From the NCBI GenBank assembly GCA_017442185.1, contig JAFSAT010000018.1, positions 1-64,000 of the forward strand: a DNA stretch of 64,000 nucleotides. Direction: 5' to 3'. A program made the translations under genes and the position numbers. The notes under the pieces were generated by a model. The model saw only the letters and a list, made by a program, of their open reading frames with translations, searched no databases and was not told the origin of the DNA. Origin of the DNA: Bacteroidaceae bacterium (GTDB lineage: Bacteria; Bacteroidota; Bacteroidia; Bacteroidales; Bacteroidaceae). Position 1 is the first letter of the stretch. Each line of letters begins with the position of its first letter. Below, one piece after another: positions 1-9,535 of the stretch.

Positions 1-349
1 GATGTGCACCATCGTTTTTCCACTCAACGAACTTTTGTGCACCAATGCTGTAAAGATAGAGCTTGTCGCCACCTTTGATAAATGCAAACTGCTGTTGGGG
101 GCTCCAAGGGTCTGATGTAATTCTGTTGCCTGTGCTGTCGGCCAATACACCACTGCACCAAAGTTTGTCGTTGTATCCCTCTTTGGCCGAGTAATAAAGA
201 GACCCCCATGAGTCTGTCATGTCATAGGCGTTGCCAAAATAATAGATTTTGCTCGAGCTTATTTCCTCGGGTGAATTGATGGGAATTTGTGCCACCGATG
301 TTGCGGACATTGCCACAAGCATCGAAATTAAAAGTGTTACCTTTTTCAT
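1..349 (-). CDS. Secreted protein of unknown function, 3' part cut by the window edge
   Basis: The frame opens with ATG at 347-349 on the minus strand and runs without a stop to the left edge, so only about 116 N-terminal residues are visible. A Sec signal peptide is clear: MKK, a hydrophobic stretch, then ATSVA with cleavage after about residue 20. The mature part is rich in aromatic residues (SKIYYFGNAYD, GSLYYSA, KLYLYSIG, FVEW) and resembles the beta-trefoil-like modules in the GH84 and GH2 proteins of this window. No catalytic motif is visible. It could be the N-terminus of another secreted hydrolase, but no function can be assigned. Confidence 0.7.
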   Translation of the reverse strand, partial: MKKVTLLISMLVAMSATSVAQIPINSPEEISSSKIYYFGNAYDMTDSWGSLYYSAKEGYNDKLWCSGVLADSTGNRITSDPWSPQQQFAFIKGGDKLYLYSIGAQKFVEWKNDGAH

Positions 350-802
350 AATGTTGATTTTTAGTTATTTATTGATTAATATTTTCAAAAACTATAAAAT
401 AGAATCGTGTAGCATTTCTATCGTTAAGAATATGCTACTTTAAGGTTGATTGAATTTTATAAAATGTCAGCTTCTCTTTGGTTAATGAGTGCTTGTTGTT
501 GATTTTATAATTAATGAGTCTCTTTTTTGACTTTCATACAGTTTGTTATGAACTGTGTGAGTAGGTGGATTTTGTTATTCTTTAATGGTTCTTGCTTTTT
601 GTGAATATTGCAAATTAATTATGATTTTTGCAAATGTATGAAACATTTTTTAATTTAAAAAGAAAAATTTGAGCAAATTTATAGGGGGGGTAAAACGAAG
701 ATAATCAATAAGTTACGATTGTTAGCTGTTTGCTCTTTTTTGTTTGTCTGTAAAGTGCTTTCAAAAGAGTGGTGTTGCTTTGTTTGATTAACGGCAGGTG
801 GC
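350..802. other. AT-rich intergenic stretch with no gene seen
   Basis: This gap separates the start of the left-edge secreted protein from the alaS terminator. It contains many stops in every frame, short A/T runs and a run of seven G at 684-690. Possible minus-strand -7 boxes (CAAATGTA at 631-638) have no good -33 partner, so no promoter is called. Confidence 0.4.
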
Positions 803-850
803 AATCAAAATTCCCCAAAGTTCAAAAAAGAACTTTGGGGAATTTTGATT
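803..850. terminator. Strong hairpin downstream of alaS
   Basis: A perfect 21-bp inverted repeat (803-823 with 830-850) encloses a six-A loop. The GC-rich core (CCCCAAAGTTC) is flanked by AT-rich arms that give U runs on both strands. It lies 45 bases past the alaS stop and could work in both directions. Confidence 0.85.
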
Positions 851-895
851 GGTTGTATCAGCGCGAAAAATGTCGCTAATTATAGAAGCCTGTTC

Positions 896-3514
896 TTACG
901 CTTCGATAAGTTCAAACACTTTGTCTATTGCGTCTTTTAGTCCGTTGGCGTCTTTTCCTCCGGCTGTGGCAAAATGGGGTTGTCCGCCACCGCCGCCTTG
1001 CATCAGTTTGGCTGCCGCGCCCACTATCTTGCCGGCGTTTATTCCGTTCTCCACAAGGTCGGCTGTTGCCGATATTGTCAGTTGGGGCTTGTTATTTTGT
1101 ACGCTGCCGATAACGATGAGCATGTTCTCCGGCTCTTCGGCACGCAGCATAAACACAATGTCTTTTACTGTGGCGGCAGGCAAGGGCAGTATGGTGCTTA
1201 TGTAGCGCATGCCATGCAGCTCTTTTACCTCTTGCAGGAGCTTCTCTTTTATTGTTGTTGCTTTCTCCTTGGCATATTCCTCTATCTCTTTTTTCAGTTC
1301 GGCATTCTCGGCAATGGATTTTGCTATTGTGGCCTTTAGGTTGGGCACGTTGTTAAAGAGGGCGTGTATCTCTTTGAGCAGCTCTTGCATCTTGTGCAGA
1401 TTCTCTTCGAGCGCCTCTCCTGTGATGGCCTCGATGCGTCGGACACCTGCTGCCACTGAACTCTCTGATATAATCTTTACCATTCCGATGTTTCCGGTGG
1501 CGGGAACGTGTGTTCCTCCGCAGAATTCAATGGATGAGCCGAATTGTACCACGCGCACGCGGTCGCCGTATTTCTCGCCGAACAGGGCTATCGCACCCAG
1601 CTTCTTTGCCTCTTCAATGGGTATGTCGCGGTGGTCGGTGAGGGGGATATTTTGGCGTATGCGGGCGTTTACGATTCTCTCCACTTGTGCAATCTCTTCG
1701 TCGGTTACTTTTTGGAAGTGTGAGAAGTCGAAGCGGATGCCCTCGGGTGTCACGAGTGAGCCTTTCTGCTCGACGTGTGTGCCTAACACCTCACGCAGTG
1801 CCTGGTCGAGCAGGTGGGTGCATGAGTGGTTGGCTGCGCATGCCATTCGTTTATTGATGTTTACCTGTGCCGCTACGGGAGCTGTGGGCTCTGTGGGCAG
1901 TTGCTTGGTTATATGTATCGGGAGGTTGTTCTCCTTTTTTGTGTCTATAACCTCGATGCGTTGCTCACCGCATATAATATATCCTGTGTCGCCCACCTGA
2001 CCGCCGCTTTCGGCATAGAAAGGCGTCTCTTTCAGTACTATCTGATATAGTGTCTGGTTCTTTTGTTTTGTTTGGCGGTAGCGAAGTATTGTGGTGTTGT
2101 ATTCTGTGTTGTTGTAACCTACGAAACGACATTCGCCTTCGTTGACTGTTATCCAGTCGCCGTTCTCTACGGCTGCTGCGTTGCGTGCGCGTGCTTTCTG
2201 CTTCTGCATCTCTTGGTCGAATTGCTCCATGTTCACGCTGAGGCCGTTCTCGCGCAAGATTAGTTGTGTGAGGTCGATGGGGAATCCGAATGTGTCGTAG
2301 AGGGTGAATGCCTCTACTCCGTTTATCTCGCTGTTGCCGTTGCTTTTTGTGGTGGCAATTATCTTGTCGAGCATGTTCATGCCTGTGGCAAGGGTGCGAA
2401 GGAATGATTCCTCTTCCTCTTTTATTACTTTTGTTATAAGCTCCTGCTGCTGCTTCAGCTCGGGGTAGGCGTCGCCCATATTCTCTATGAGTGTGGGAAC
2501 AAGTTTATACATGAATGCTTGTTTTTGGCCAAGGAATGTGTAGCCGTAGCGCACTGCGCGACGCAGGATGCGGCGTATCACGTAGCCGGCTTTTGCATTT
2601 GAGGGCAGCTGACCATCGGTTATGGAGAATGAGATGGTGCGTATGTGGTCGGCAATCACGCGCATTGCAATGTCTGTTTGTGCATCGTTGCCGTACTCTT
2701 TTCTCGATATTGCGCCTATCGCTTTTATTATTGGCTGGAATACGTCTGTGTCGTAGTTTGATGTTTTTCCTTGGAGTGCCATACATAGGCGCTCGAATCC
2801 CATTCCTGTGTCAATCACTTTTGCGGGCAGCTCGGTCAGTGAGCCGTCGGCCATGCGGTTGTATTGCATGAACACAAGATTCCATATCTCTATCACTTGG
2901 GGATGTGAGCCGTTCACAAGATTGCGTCCGGGCAGGGCTGCGCGCTCCTCGTCGCTTCGCAGGTCGATGTGAATCTCGGAGCAGGGGCCGCAGGGGCCTG
3001 TGTCGCCCATCTCCCAAAAGTTGTCTTTGAGATTGCCGTTGAGGATTCTTTCGGCAGGGAGGTGCTCTTCCCAATATTTGGCAGCTTCGTTGTCGCGCTC
3101 AAGGCCTTCGGCTGCCGCTCCTTCAAATACTGTTGCATAGAGACGCTCGGGGTCGAGCTTTACAACTTCTGTAAGGTATTCCCATGCCCAATCGATGGCT
3201 TCTTTCTTGAAGTAATCGCCAAAAGACCAGTTGCCCAACATCTCGAACATTGTGTGGTGGTAGGTGTCGTGGCCTACCTCTTCGAGGTCGTTGTGCTTGC
3301 CGCTTACGCGCAGACATTTCTGCGAGTCGGCAACACGCTTGCTGTCGGCTGGGCGGTTGCCTAATATAATGTCTTTAAACTGGTTCATACCTGCATTGGT
3401 GAACATTAGTGTGGGGTCGTCTTTTACAACCATTGGGGCCGAGGGCACAATAAGGTGGCCTCGCTCTTCGAAGAATCTTTTGAAAGATTCTCTAATCTCT
3501 TTTGATGTGAGCAT
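896..3514 (-). CDS. alaS: Alanyl-tRNA synthetase
   Basis: This cytoplasmic class II synthetase charges tRNA-Ala with alanine and hydrolyses mischarged Ser/Gly-tRNA. The 872-residue length is normal for the family. The N-terminal catalytic core carries the class II motif 1-2 region (TNAGMNQF, then [11 protein letters not shown] and [13 protein letters not shown]). The editing domain shows HSCTHLL and CGGTH, which supply its zinc ligands, and the C-terminal DHHA1/C-Ala part ends with a glycine run before QPHFATAGG. It is divergent from the M23 peptidase gene, with a good -33/-7 promoter just upstream and a strong terminator downstream. Nothing is degenerate. Confidence 0.98.
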   Translation of the reverse strand: MLTSKEIRESFKRFFEERGHLIVPSAPMVVKDDPTLMFTNAGMNQFKDIILGNRPADSKRVADSQKCLRVSGKHNDLEEVGHDTYHHTMFEMLGNWSFGDYFKKEAIDWAWEYLTEVVKLDPERLYATVFEGAAAEGLERDNEAAKYWEEHLPAERILNGNLKDNFWEMGDTGPCGPCSEIHIDLRSDEERAALPGRNLVNGSHPQVIEIWNLVFMQYNRMADGSLTELPAKVIDTGMGFERLCMALQGKTSNYDTDVFQPIIKAIGAISRKEYGNDAQTDIAMRVIADHIRTISFSITDGQLPSNAKAGYVIRRILRRAVRYGYTFLGQKQAFMYKLVPTLIENMGDAYPELKQQQELITKVIKEEEESFLRTLATGMNMLDKIIATTKSNGNSEINGVEAFTLYDTFGFPIDLTQLILRENGLSVNMEQFDQEMQKQKARARNAAAVENGDWITVNEGECRFVGYNNTEYNTTILRYRQTKQKNQTLYQIVLKETPFYAESGGQVGDTGYIICGEQRIEVIDTKKENNLPIHITKQLPTEPTAPVAAQVNINKRMACAANHSCTHLLDQALREVLGTHVEQKGSLVTPEGIRFDFSHFQKVTDEEIAQVERIVNARIRQNIPLTDHRDIPIEEAKKLGAIALFGEKYGDRVRVVQFGSSIEFCGGTHVPATGNIGMVKIISESSVAAGVRRIEAITGEALEENLHKMQELLKEIHALFNNVPNLKATIAKSIAENAELKKEIEEYAKEKATTIKEKLLQEVKELHGMRYISTILPLPAATVKDIVFMLRAEEPENMLIVIGSVQNNKPQLTISATADLVENGINAGKIVGAAAKLMQGGGGGQPHFATAGGKDANGLKDAIDKVFELIEA

Positions 3515-3606
3515 ATTAGAAGTTGTTTTTGTTTTGTTCCTTTTTGTTAATTACGGGTGTTGTGTGTTAATGTCGGTTTACACAATATCCGTTTTTCTTT
3601 AATTAG

Positions 3607-3638
3607 CTTGCAAAGATAGCTTACTTTTGTTATTTTTG
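3607..3638 (+). promoter_or_regulatory. Promoter of the M23 peptidase gene
   Basis: CTTG (3607-3610), 20 bases and TATTTTTG (3631-3638) fit the Bacteroides consensus with one mismatch in the -33 box. The -7 box abuts the -33 box of the opposing alaS promoter, so two polymerases could not occupy both sites at once. Confidence 0.6.
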
Positions 3639-3642
3639 CAAA
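3611..3642 (-). promoter_or_regulatory. alaS promoter (Bacteroides type)
   Basis: Read on the minus strand this is TTTG (3639-3642), 20 bases, then TATCTTTG (3611-3618), an exact match to the TTTG/TAnnTTTG consensus. It lies about 100 bases upstream of the alaS start and interleaves with the plus-strand promoter of the neighbouring gene. Confidence 0.75.
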
Positions 3643-3706
3643 CAAATGTTTGCTAAGATATACATGCGCGTTCATACGCGATTTATGTGTGCAAATAGTT
3701 ACATGT

Positions 3707-4675
3707 ATGCGAAAAATCTACTATATATTCAATCCTACGACACGCACCTATGACAGGGTGTATCCGAATATGGCTCAGCGTTTCCTGACGATACTCCGCA
3801 GGGCGCTCATGTTTATTATCTTCGGTGGCTTGTCGTTTCTGCTTTTTTATCTGCTAATCGAGACGCCTTCGATGAAGGATGTTCAAACAGAAAATTCCCG
3901 CCTCTTGGCCCAATATAATATTCTTTCGCAACGTCTTGACGATGCAATGGATGTGTTGCAGGATATACAGCAGCGCGACGATAATATGTATCGGGTGATG
4001 CTTAATTCGGAACCTGTTTCAAAGGTTGCACGTAGCGCAGGCTATGGCGGCACCAACCGCTACGACGAGCTTATGGACATGGATAATGCTGAGCTTGTTG
4101 TGCAGACGACACAGAAGATGGATATGCTTGCCAAGCAGATGTATATACAGATAAAGTCGTTCGACGAATTGGTGAAGATGAGTCGCGAAAAAGAGGACTA
4201 TCTGCGTCATCTGCCGGCGATACAGCCTATATCAAACCGCGACCTTAAGCGCACTGCATCGGGCTATGGCAGGCGAATCGACCCTGTTTACAAGGTTCCA
4301 AAATTCCACAAGGGCATGGACTTCTCGTGTGATATGCGCACACCTGTATATGCAACGGCCGACGGCAAAGTGGTATCAGCCAAATGGGAGAGTGGTTATG
4401 GATATACGTTGGAGATTGACCATGGCTATGGCTATCGCACAAGATATGCTCATCTGCATAGCTTCACAGCCAAGAAAGGGCAGCAGGTGGTGCGTGGCGA
4501 GCAGATTGCCTTGAGTGGAAACTCGGGAAAGAGCACCGGCCCGCATTTGCACTATGAGGTTCTTGTGAAAGGCCGTCCGGTGAACCCCATCAACTACTAT
4601 TTTATGGATTTGGATGCCGATGGGTACGACGAAATGCTTCGTATGGCCGAGAATCATGGTAAAGTTTTTGATTGA
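3707..4675 (+). CDS. M23-family murein endopeptidase, membrane anchored
   Basis: This is a predicted zinc endopeptidase of the LytM/M23 type that cuts peptidoglycan cross-links from the inner-membrane face. I chose ATG 3707 (MRKIYYIFNP) over an upstream in-frame ATG at 3650, because the upstream extension is unlike the family and lies almost at the promoter. Residues about 33-51 form one membrane helix and 55-95 look like a coiled coil. The C-terminal peptidase domain has H201-x3-D205 and H280-x-H282, the complete M23 zinc set. The product is 322 residues. The order alaS / M23 peptidase / MerR-like is, from general knowledge, common in Bacteroidales. The stop falls two bases before the next ATG, so the two genes are probably cotranscribed. 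Confidence 0.92.
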   Translation: MRKIYYIFNPTTRTYDRVYPNMAQRFLTILRRALMFIIFGGLSFLLFYLLIETPSMKDVQTENSRLLAQYNILSQRLDDAMDVLQDIQQRDDNMYRVMLNSEPVSKVARSAGYGGTNRYDELMDMDNAELVVQTTQKMDMLAKQMYIQIKSFDELVKMSREKEDYLRHLPAIQPISNRDLKRTASGYGRRIDPVYKVPKFHKGMDFSCDMRTPVYATADGKVVSAKWESGYGYTLEIDHGYGYRTRYAHLHSFTAKKGQQVVRGEQIALSGNSGKSTGPHLHYEVLVKGRPVNPINYYFMDLDADGYDEMLRMAENHGKVFD

Positions 4676-4677
4676 TT

Positions 4678-5028
4678 ATGGCACTTAACAAAAACAAAGA
4701 GCTGAAGTTGTTTTACTCGATAAAGGAGGTTGCCGAGGAGCTTGGTGTGAGTGAGTCGACGCTTAGATATTGGGAGACGGAATTTTCGCAAATATCTCCT
4801 AAAAAGGGGGCGAACAATGTGCGCAGATACACTAAGGAGGATGTAAAAACCGTGCGTCTTGTGCACCATTTGGTTAAAGAGCGCGGACTGACGCTTGCCG
4901 GTGCTAAGCGTTATCTGAAAAGCGGCAAGGGGCAGGAGACGGCCGAATGCAACAGTGCCGTCATAGATCGTCTGAAAGCCATTCGCGAAGAATTGTCGGG
5001 CATGCTTGCTGCGTTGGAATCTCTTTAA
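4678..5028 (+). CDS. MerR-family transcriptional regulator
   Basis: This is a 116-residue DNA-binding protein. The N-terminal winged helix-turn-helix reads YSIKEVAEELGVSESTLRYWE, followed by RRYTKEDV and a short helical tail (LVKERGLTLAGAKRYL) typical of MerR DNA-binding domains. There is no separate effector domain and no metal-binding cysteine set, so it is probably not a metal sensor. ATG 4678 is two bases past the stop of the M23 gene. A TTG at 4672 would overlap that stop and is less likely. Its target is unknown; position suggests a link to cell-wall or envelope genes. Confidence 0.88.
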   Translation: MALNKNKELKLFYSIKEVAEELGVSESTLRYWETEFSQISPKKGANNVRRYTKEDVKTVRLVHHLVKERGLTLAGAKRYLKSGKGQETAECNSAVIDRLKAIREELSGMLAALESL

Positions 5029-5047
5029 AGTTTGGCTTGCGGCAGAG

Positions 5048-5068
5048 CGGGCCGGTTGCCCGTCTTTT
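5048..5068. terminator. Possible short terminator between converging genes
   Basis: A 5-bp GC stem (CGGGC 5048-5052 with GCCCG 5058-5062) is followed by TCTTTT. It lies 20 bases past the MerR-type gene stop, with the rel stop converging at 5092. The stem is short, so the call is weak. Confidence 0.35.
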
Positions 5069-5091
5069 CGGTCATCTGATTTTACGGTCCG

Positions 5092-7329
5092 TCAGTCTAT
5101 TCGGGCAATGGTTTGTATGTTTTTTATTTTTTTGAGGCTGTTGCAGATGGTGCGCACATCGTCTGCATCGTGCACATTCACCCATATTGTACCTTCAAAA
5201 ATTCCATCTTTGCTCTCTATCGTCAGTTTCTGTATTCCGATGTTCAGCTGTTGGTAGATTATTGTCGTAATCTCGTTGAGGATGCCTATTCCGTCGATTC
5301 CTTTCACCATGATGGGAACATGAAACAGCAGGCTCTTATGTGTGTCCCAATTGGCTGCCAATATGCGGTCGCCGTGGCTGCTCTTCAGCGTGTCGGCCAC
5401 AGGGCATTTGCGCTTGTGTATGATGATGTGTTGGTCGTCGTCGATGTACCCCAACACGTCGTCGCCGGGAATGGGGTGGCAGCAGGTCGCTATTGCGTAG
5501 CTGCTGTGCAGACGCTCGTCGGTGAGTGTGAGTGGGGTTTTGCGGTCTATTTTATCGAATTGCTCCGATGCGGATTCTTCTTTTTCTTCGATTTTGTTTT
5601 TCCCGAAGAACGGAAGCGATGGAAATTTGAAGCGTTTGTTGCCCAAAAGAGCGTTTTTCTCTTCGTTGCCTAATTGTATGCTTCCATTGCCTATGGCTTC
5701 CATAAGCTCTTCGCGGTTTTTGAGGTTGTGCAGTTTCCAAATTCTTTCGATATTGTTACTGAAATTGCTTAAATCCTCTTGTGCTATGAATTGGTTGAAT
5801 TTTTCTTCGCCTTCGCGTTGTAGGATGCGTTGTTGACGGCGCAGTGAGGCTTGTATCTTGGCGCGTGCTTTTGCCGTGGTGACAAAGGATAGCCAGCCGG
5901 CATCTACGTGTTGTGAATTTGAGGTGAGAATTTCTACCTGGTCGCCACTTTGCAGTATGTGGTTCATCGGCACCAATCGGTGATTCACTTTTGCTCCTAT
6001 GCAGTGGTTACCAAGAAAGGTGTGTATGCTGTATGCAAGGTCGAGGGCCGTGCAATTTTGCGGCATTGTTTTTATTTCGCCTTTTGGGGTAAATACGAAT
6101 ATCTCGGTGGCGTAGAGGTTCAGCTTTATTGTGTCGAGAAAATCGAGGGCATTGGGCTGTGGGTCATCGAGTATCTCTTTTATTGTGTGTAACCAACTGT
6201 CAAGCTGTTTGTCGGCATTGTTGTTGTCGCCTTGGTCTTTGTATTTCCAATGTGCGGCAATTCCTTGTTCGGCTACTTCGTTCATGCGCTCGCTTCGTAT
6301 CTGCACCTCTATCCATTCGCCGCGTTTGCTCATGAATGTGGCGTGTAGGGCGCGATAGCCGTTGGCGCGTGGCTTGTTTACCCAGTCGCGCAGGCGGTCG
6401 GGGTGTGCGTCATAAATCTTGGTGAGTGCGTTGTATATCTTGAAACACTCGTTGTTCTCGTCTTCTCCGTCTCGTGGGGTGAATATTATGCGTACTGCGA
6501 GTATGTCGTATATGTCTTCAAATGCGACATGCTTTTTTTGCATCTTGTTCCAGATGGAGTAGGGTGATTTTACACGCCCGATGATGTGGAATTTATAGCC
6601 CATTTTGTCGAGGCTGCTGCATATAGGCGAGGTGAATTCGTTGTATAGTACGTCGCGCTCTTGTCGGGTTTTTTCTATTTTCTTTTCGATGCGGGCATAC
6701 TCTTCGGGGTGTTCGTAGCGGAAGCTCAGATTCTCGAGCTCTGTCTTTATTTTGCTAAGTCCTAAACGGTAGGATATAGGGGCGTATATGTAAAGTGTTT
6801 CGCCGGCAATCTTATACTGTTTGTTAACGGGCATGTATTCGAGGGTACGCATGTTATGAAGGCGGTCGGCTATCTTGATGAGTATCACTCGTATATCTTC
6901 GCTCATGGTGAGGAGCAGTTTCTTGAAATTTTCGGCTTGCTCGGATGCTTGCATTCCGAATACTCCTCCCGAGATTTTTGTGAGTCCGTCTACGATGAGG
7001 GCTATTTTTTCTCCAAAGAGGTTGCGTATATCCTCTACGGTGTAGTCGGTGTCTTCTACTACATCGTGAAGAAGGGCTGCACATATCGAGGTGGAGCCAA
7101 GGCCTATTTCGGCGCACACTATGCGGGCTACGGCAAGGGGATGCATTATGTAGGGCTCTCCACTGTGCCGACGTACTCCTTTGTGTGCTTGTCGCGCAAA
7201 GGTGTAGGCTCTTGTGATAAGTTCTACTTTCTTACGGTGTTGTGAGGCCAGATATATATCCAGTATCTCTTGGAAACTTGCCGTAATGATGGCCTCTTCG
7301 TCCATTATCCTCTTATCGTTGGTGTCCAT
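5092..7329 (-). CDS. rel: Bifunctional (p)ppGpp synthetase/hydrolase, RelA/SpoT family
   Basis: This cytoplasmic enzyme makes and degrades the stringent-response alarmone (p)ppGpp. The product is 745 residues, the usual length for long Rel proteins. The N-terminal HD hydrolase domain is intact: H63 in IMHPL, HD at 88-89 (LLHDVVED) and D155 in ADRLHN. The synthetase domain has RVKSPYSIWNKM, DILAVRIIF and EVQIRSERMNEVAEQG. A TGS domain (IFVFTPKGEI) and a C-terminal ACT domain follow. With both catalytic sites intact it is likely bifunctional, unlike E. coli RelA. It is the last gene of the parA-parB-DUF5683-transglycosylase-rel operon and starts 7 bases after the previous stop. Confidence 0.97.
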   Translation of the reverse strand: MDTNDKRIMDEEAIITASFQEILDIYLASQHRKKVELITRAYTFARQAHKGVRRHSGEPYIMHPLAVARIVCAEIGLGSTSICAALLHDVVEDTDYTVEDIRNLFGEKIALIVDGLTKISGGVFGMQASEQAENFKKLLLTMSEDIRVILIKIADRLHNMRTLEYMPVNKQYKIAGETLYIYAPISYRLGLSKIKTELENLSFRYEHPEEYARIEKKIEKTRQERDVLYNEFTSPICSSLDKMGYKFHIIGRVKSPYSIWNKMQKKHVAFEDIYDILAVRIIFTPRDGEDENNECFKIYNALTKIYDAHPDRLRDWVNKPRANGYRALHATFMSKRGEWIEVQIRSERMNEVAEQGIAAHWKYKDQGDNNNADKQLDSWLHTIKEILDDPQPNALDFLDTIKLNLYATEIFVFTPKGEIKTMPQNCTALDLAYSIHTFLGNHCIGAKVNHRLVPMNHILQSGDQVEILTSNSQHVDAGWLSFVTTAKARAKIQASLRRQQRILQREGEEKFNQFIAQEDLSNFSNNIERIWKLHNLKNREELMEAIGNGSIQLGNEEKNALLGNKRFKFPSLPFFGKNKIEEKEESASEQFDKIDRKTPLTLTDERLHSSYAIATCCHPIPGDDVLGYIDDDQHIIIHKRKCPVADTLKSSHGDRILAANWDTHKSLLFHVPIMVKGIDGIGILNEITTIIYQQLNIGIQKLTIESKDGIFEGTIWVNVHDADDVRTICNSLKKIKNIQTIARID

Positions 7330-7336
7330 GATGGTG

Positions 7337-8755
7337 TTATTTGTATATCTTCAGATAGCGGCCGGCGCGTATCTTTGAATTTTTCAGGTTGTTCCACTTC
7401 ATCAGTTGTGATGTCTTTACGCGGTATTTGCGTGCGATGCTTCCCAAGGTTTCGCCGCTTTTTATCTTATGACGTATGAGGTCGCCGCTTCCCCATTCGT
7501 TGTTCGATTTTGCCTCTTTCAGTATCTTTTCTATCTTGTCTCGCGGAAAGTATTTCTCCTCGTTGTAGCAATATATGCTGTCGCCAAGTTCTATGAACTT
7601 GGTGATAGTTTCGTTGGTGAGACGTAATACGCAGGGTTCGTTTGCGCCGGGTACTATGTCGCGTATGTATTGTGGGTTTATGGCGCGTATGTCGTCTATC
7701 GCAACGTTGCACAGGTCGGCAATCTGTGAGAAGTGTAGATTTTTTGTAATATGCAGTGTGTCGGTGGCAACCGGAACATTTGGCTCCATGGGACATATCC
7801 CGTGTTCGTTGTGATATGTCATTATGTAGTTTGCTGCAATGAAGGCCGGTACGTAGCCGCGTGTCTCGCGCGGCAGATAGCGATATATATCCCAAAAGTC
7901 TTGCTTGCCTCCTGAGCGCAGGATTGCTTTTTTTACTCTTCCCGGGCCGCAGTTGTAGGCTGCCAGGGCCAAATCCCAACGGCCGAATGTTTTATGGAGG
8001 TCGCGCAGGTAGCGCATCGCGGCGTCGGTGGATTTTATGGGGTCGAATCGTTCTTCGATATAATTGTTCGATTTAAGTCCGTAGAGCTTGCCTGTACCGA
8101 ACATGAATTGCCAAAGTCCTTTTGCGCCTGCTCCCGAGACTGCTTTGGGCTTTAGTGCCGACTCTATGATGGGGAGGTATTTCAATTCATGGGGCATGTT
8201 GTATTTATCTATCGCTGCTTCTATCATGGGCATGTAGTAGTGTGAGATTCCGAGCATGTATGATACGAGGGAGCGGTTTTTTGTAGAGTAGCGGTCTATG
8301 TATTGGCGCACGACGCTGTTATATCTCATTTCCATTATGGTGGGCATGTCGTAGAGGCGTTGTGCATATATGGAGTCGCTGAATGTGGTGGGGTTAACCA
8401 TGCGTGTGTCGCAGTCGAGGCTTTTGAGCAGATTGCGTGCATACCAACTGTTTAGCAGGCTGTCTATATTTACTGTCATGCTCTCGGGAAGGTCGAATGC
8501 GATGCTGTCATCGTCGAGTATTGTGCAGTCGATGGCGTAGGTTGGGAAATTGTAGCTGATGCTGCTGCTGTCTGTCACTATGTCAAGGTTATACAGGTCT
8601 ACAAGCAGGGAGTCGTCGCTGTTTGTGTAGTCGTCGTCGCTGTCTGTTATGAGTGTGTCTGACATAAAATCAATTTCCTCTTCGGCATTTTGCGCAAAGA
8701 GGATGGTGCTTGTGAATTGCAGCAGTGTGAGTATTATGATGTATTTTGCAGTCAT
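7337..8755 (-). CDS. Lytic murein transglycosylase with SLT and LysM domains (MltD-like)
   Basis: This exported enzyme is predicted to cleave glycan strands of peptidoglycan, forming 1,6-anhydromuropeptides. It has 472 residues. A signal peptide precedes AQNAEEE at about residue 21 without an obvious lipobox. An acidic, Asp/Ser-rich linker covers 25-100. The SLT domain shows the catalytic Glu (E198 in PIIESALKP) and the motif GAGAKGLWQFM. One C-terminal LysM domain (about 427-470) starts at KIKSGETLGSIARKY. It sits inside the partition/rel operon, with 12 bases to DUF5683 upstream and 7 to rel downstream. Confidence 0.93.
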   Translation of the reverse strand: MTAKYIIILTLLQFTSTILFAQNAEEEIDFMSDTLITDSDDDYTNSDDSLLVDLYNLDIVTDSSSISYNFPTYAIDCTILDDDSIAFDLPESMTVNIDSLLNSWYARNLLKSLDCDTRMVNPTTFSDSIYAQRLYDMPTIMEMRYNSVVRQYIDRYSTKNRSLVSYMLGISHYYMPMIEAAIDKYNMPHELKYLPIIESALKPKAVSGAGAKGLWQFMFGTGKLYGLKSNNYIEERFDPIKSTDAAMRYLRDLHKTFGRWDLALAAYNCGPGRVKKAILRSGGKQDFWDIYRYLPRETRGYVPAFIAANYIMTYHNEHGICPMEPNVPVATDTLHITKNLHFSQIADLCNVAIDDIRAINPQYIRDIVPGANEPCVLRLTNETITKFIELGDSIYCYNEEKYFPRDKIEKILKEAKSNNEWGSGDLIRHKIKSGETLGSIARKYRVKTSQLMKWNNLKNSKIRAGRYLKIYK

Positions 8756-8767
8756 TTCGTGGGGTGT

Positions 8768-9523
8768 TCAGAATGTTATGTTACAGTTGAATCCGTAATA
8801 ATTATTTTCGGGATTCAGATTGTTTTTGTCGTGTATCATTTGTGGGGTAAGCGTGAGGTTTATATTGTCGCTTATATCGAAACTCGCAAGCTGTGCATCT
8901 ACGTATGCGTCTATTACTGACAAGGCGTATACGCCTATGAAAGCAAATACACTGAGGTCGCGCCATCGGCGGTAGCGGTCTTTGCGCTTTTTGAATACCT
9001 CTTTCAAATATTCTTCGTTTTTCTCAAAGTCGTAACCGGGGCGGAAGAAGTCTTTGTATGAGTCTGTATTAGGGTCGGCATCCATTATGTCGAGAAAGGC
9101 TTGACGGTAGTCGCTATACATTTGACTGTTCCAATTGAATGCGTATAGGCAGCCTATGAATCCGCCATATACGATGGGGAGCTTCCAATATTTGCGATTG
9201 TATATCTGTCCGGCTCCGGGAAATACCACGGCCAGCCATGTGGCTTTTTGCGGGTCGGGAATGAAGCGTGGCTTTGTGCTCTCGGGCAGTGTCGAGGTTC
9301 GTTTCATGGATACTCGGCTGCTGTCTGCCGATAGTTCGGCGTTGCGCTCTATCTGTTTTTTGTATATGCTGTCGGTTCTCAGCGAGTCTTGTGCTATAAT
9401 GTTTTGCACCATGCGATTGTTTATGGCAGTGTGTGTGCTGTCTGCTGTTTGGGCATGTGTGTCTGTTGCCATGCTTGTGAGCATGGCTGATATGATGAGC
9501 AATATTTGTAGGGGGCGCTGCAT
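8768..9523 (-). CDS. DUF5683 envelope protein
   Basis: This is a 251-residue exported protein of a family known from Bacteroidota and without an assigned function. A signal peptide ends near ATDTHAQ (about residue 25). The conserved block reads ATWLAVVFPGAGQIYNRKYW, followed by hydrophobic segments (VYGGFIGCLYAFNW and a later VFAFIGVYALSVIDAYVDAQL), so it is probably embedded in a membrane. It sits between parB and the lytic transglycosylase with gaps of 12 bases on each side, which makes translation from one message likely. A role coupling wall growth and cell cycle is inference. Confidence 0.85.
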   Translation of the reverse strand: MQRPLQILLIISAMLTSMATDTHAQTADSTHTAINNRMVQNIIAQDSLRTDSIYKKQIERNAELSADSSRVSMKRTSTLPESTKPRFIPDPQKATWLAVVFPGAGQIYNRKYWKLPIVYGGFIGCLYAFNWNSQMYSDYRQAFLDIMDADPNTDSYKDFFRPGYDFEKNEEYLKEVFKKRKDRYRRWRDLSVFAFIGVYALSVIDAYVDAQLASFDISDNINLTLTPQMIHDKNNLNPENNYYGFNCNITF

Positions 9524-9535
9524 CCTTGTCGGGGT

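Noticed and set aside
684-690. Run of seven G as a phase-variation tract
   Set aside because: It lies in a non-coding stretch over 300 bases from the nearest start codon and not between promoter boxes; seven bases is also short for slippage.
1209-2000. A long open frame opposite alaS
   Set aside because: It is the antisense shadow of alaS. The alaS protein is complete and motif-rich, and the antisense frame has a Ser/Cys-rich composition and no motif.
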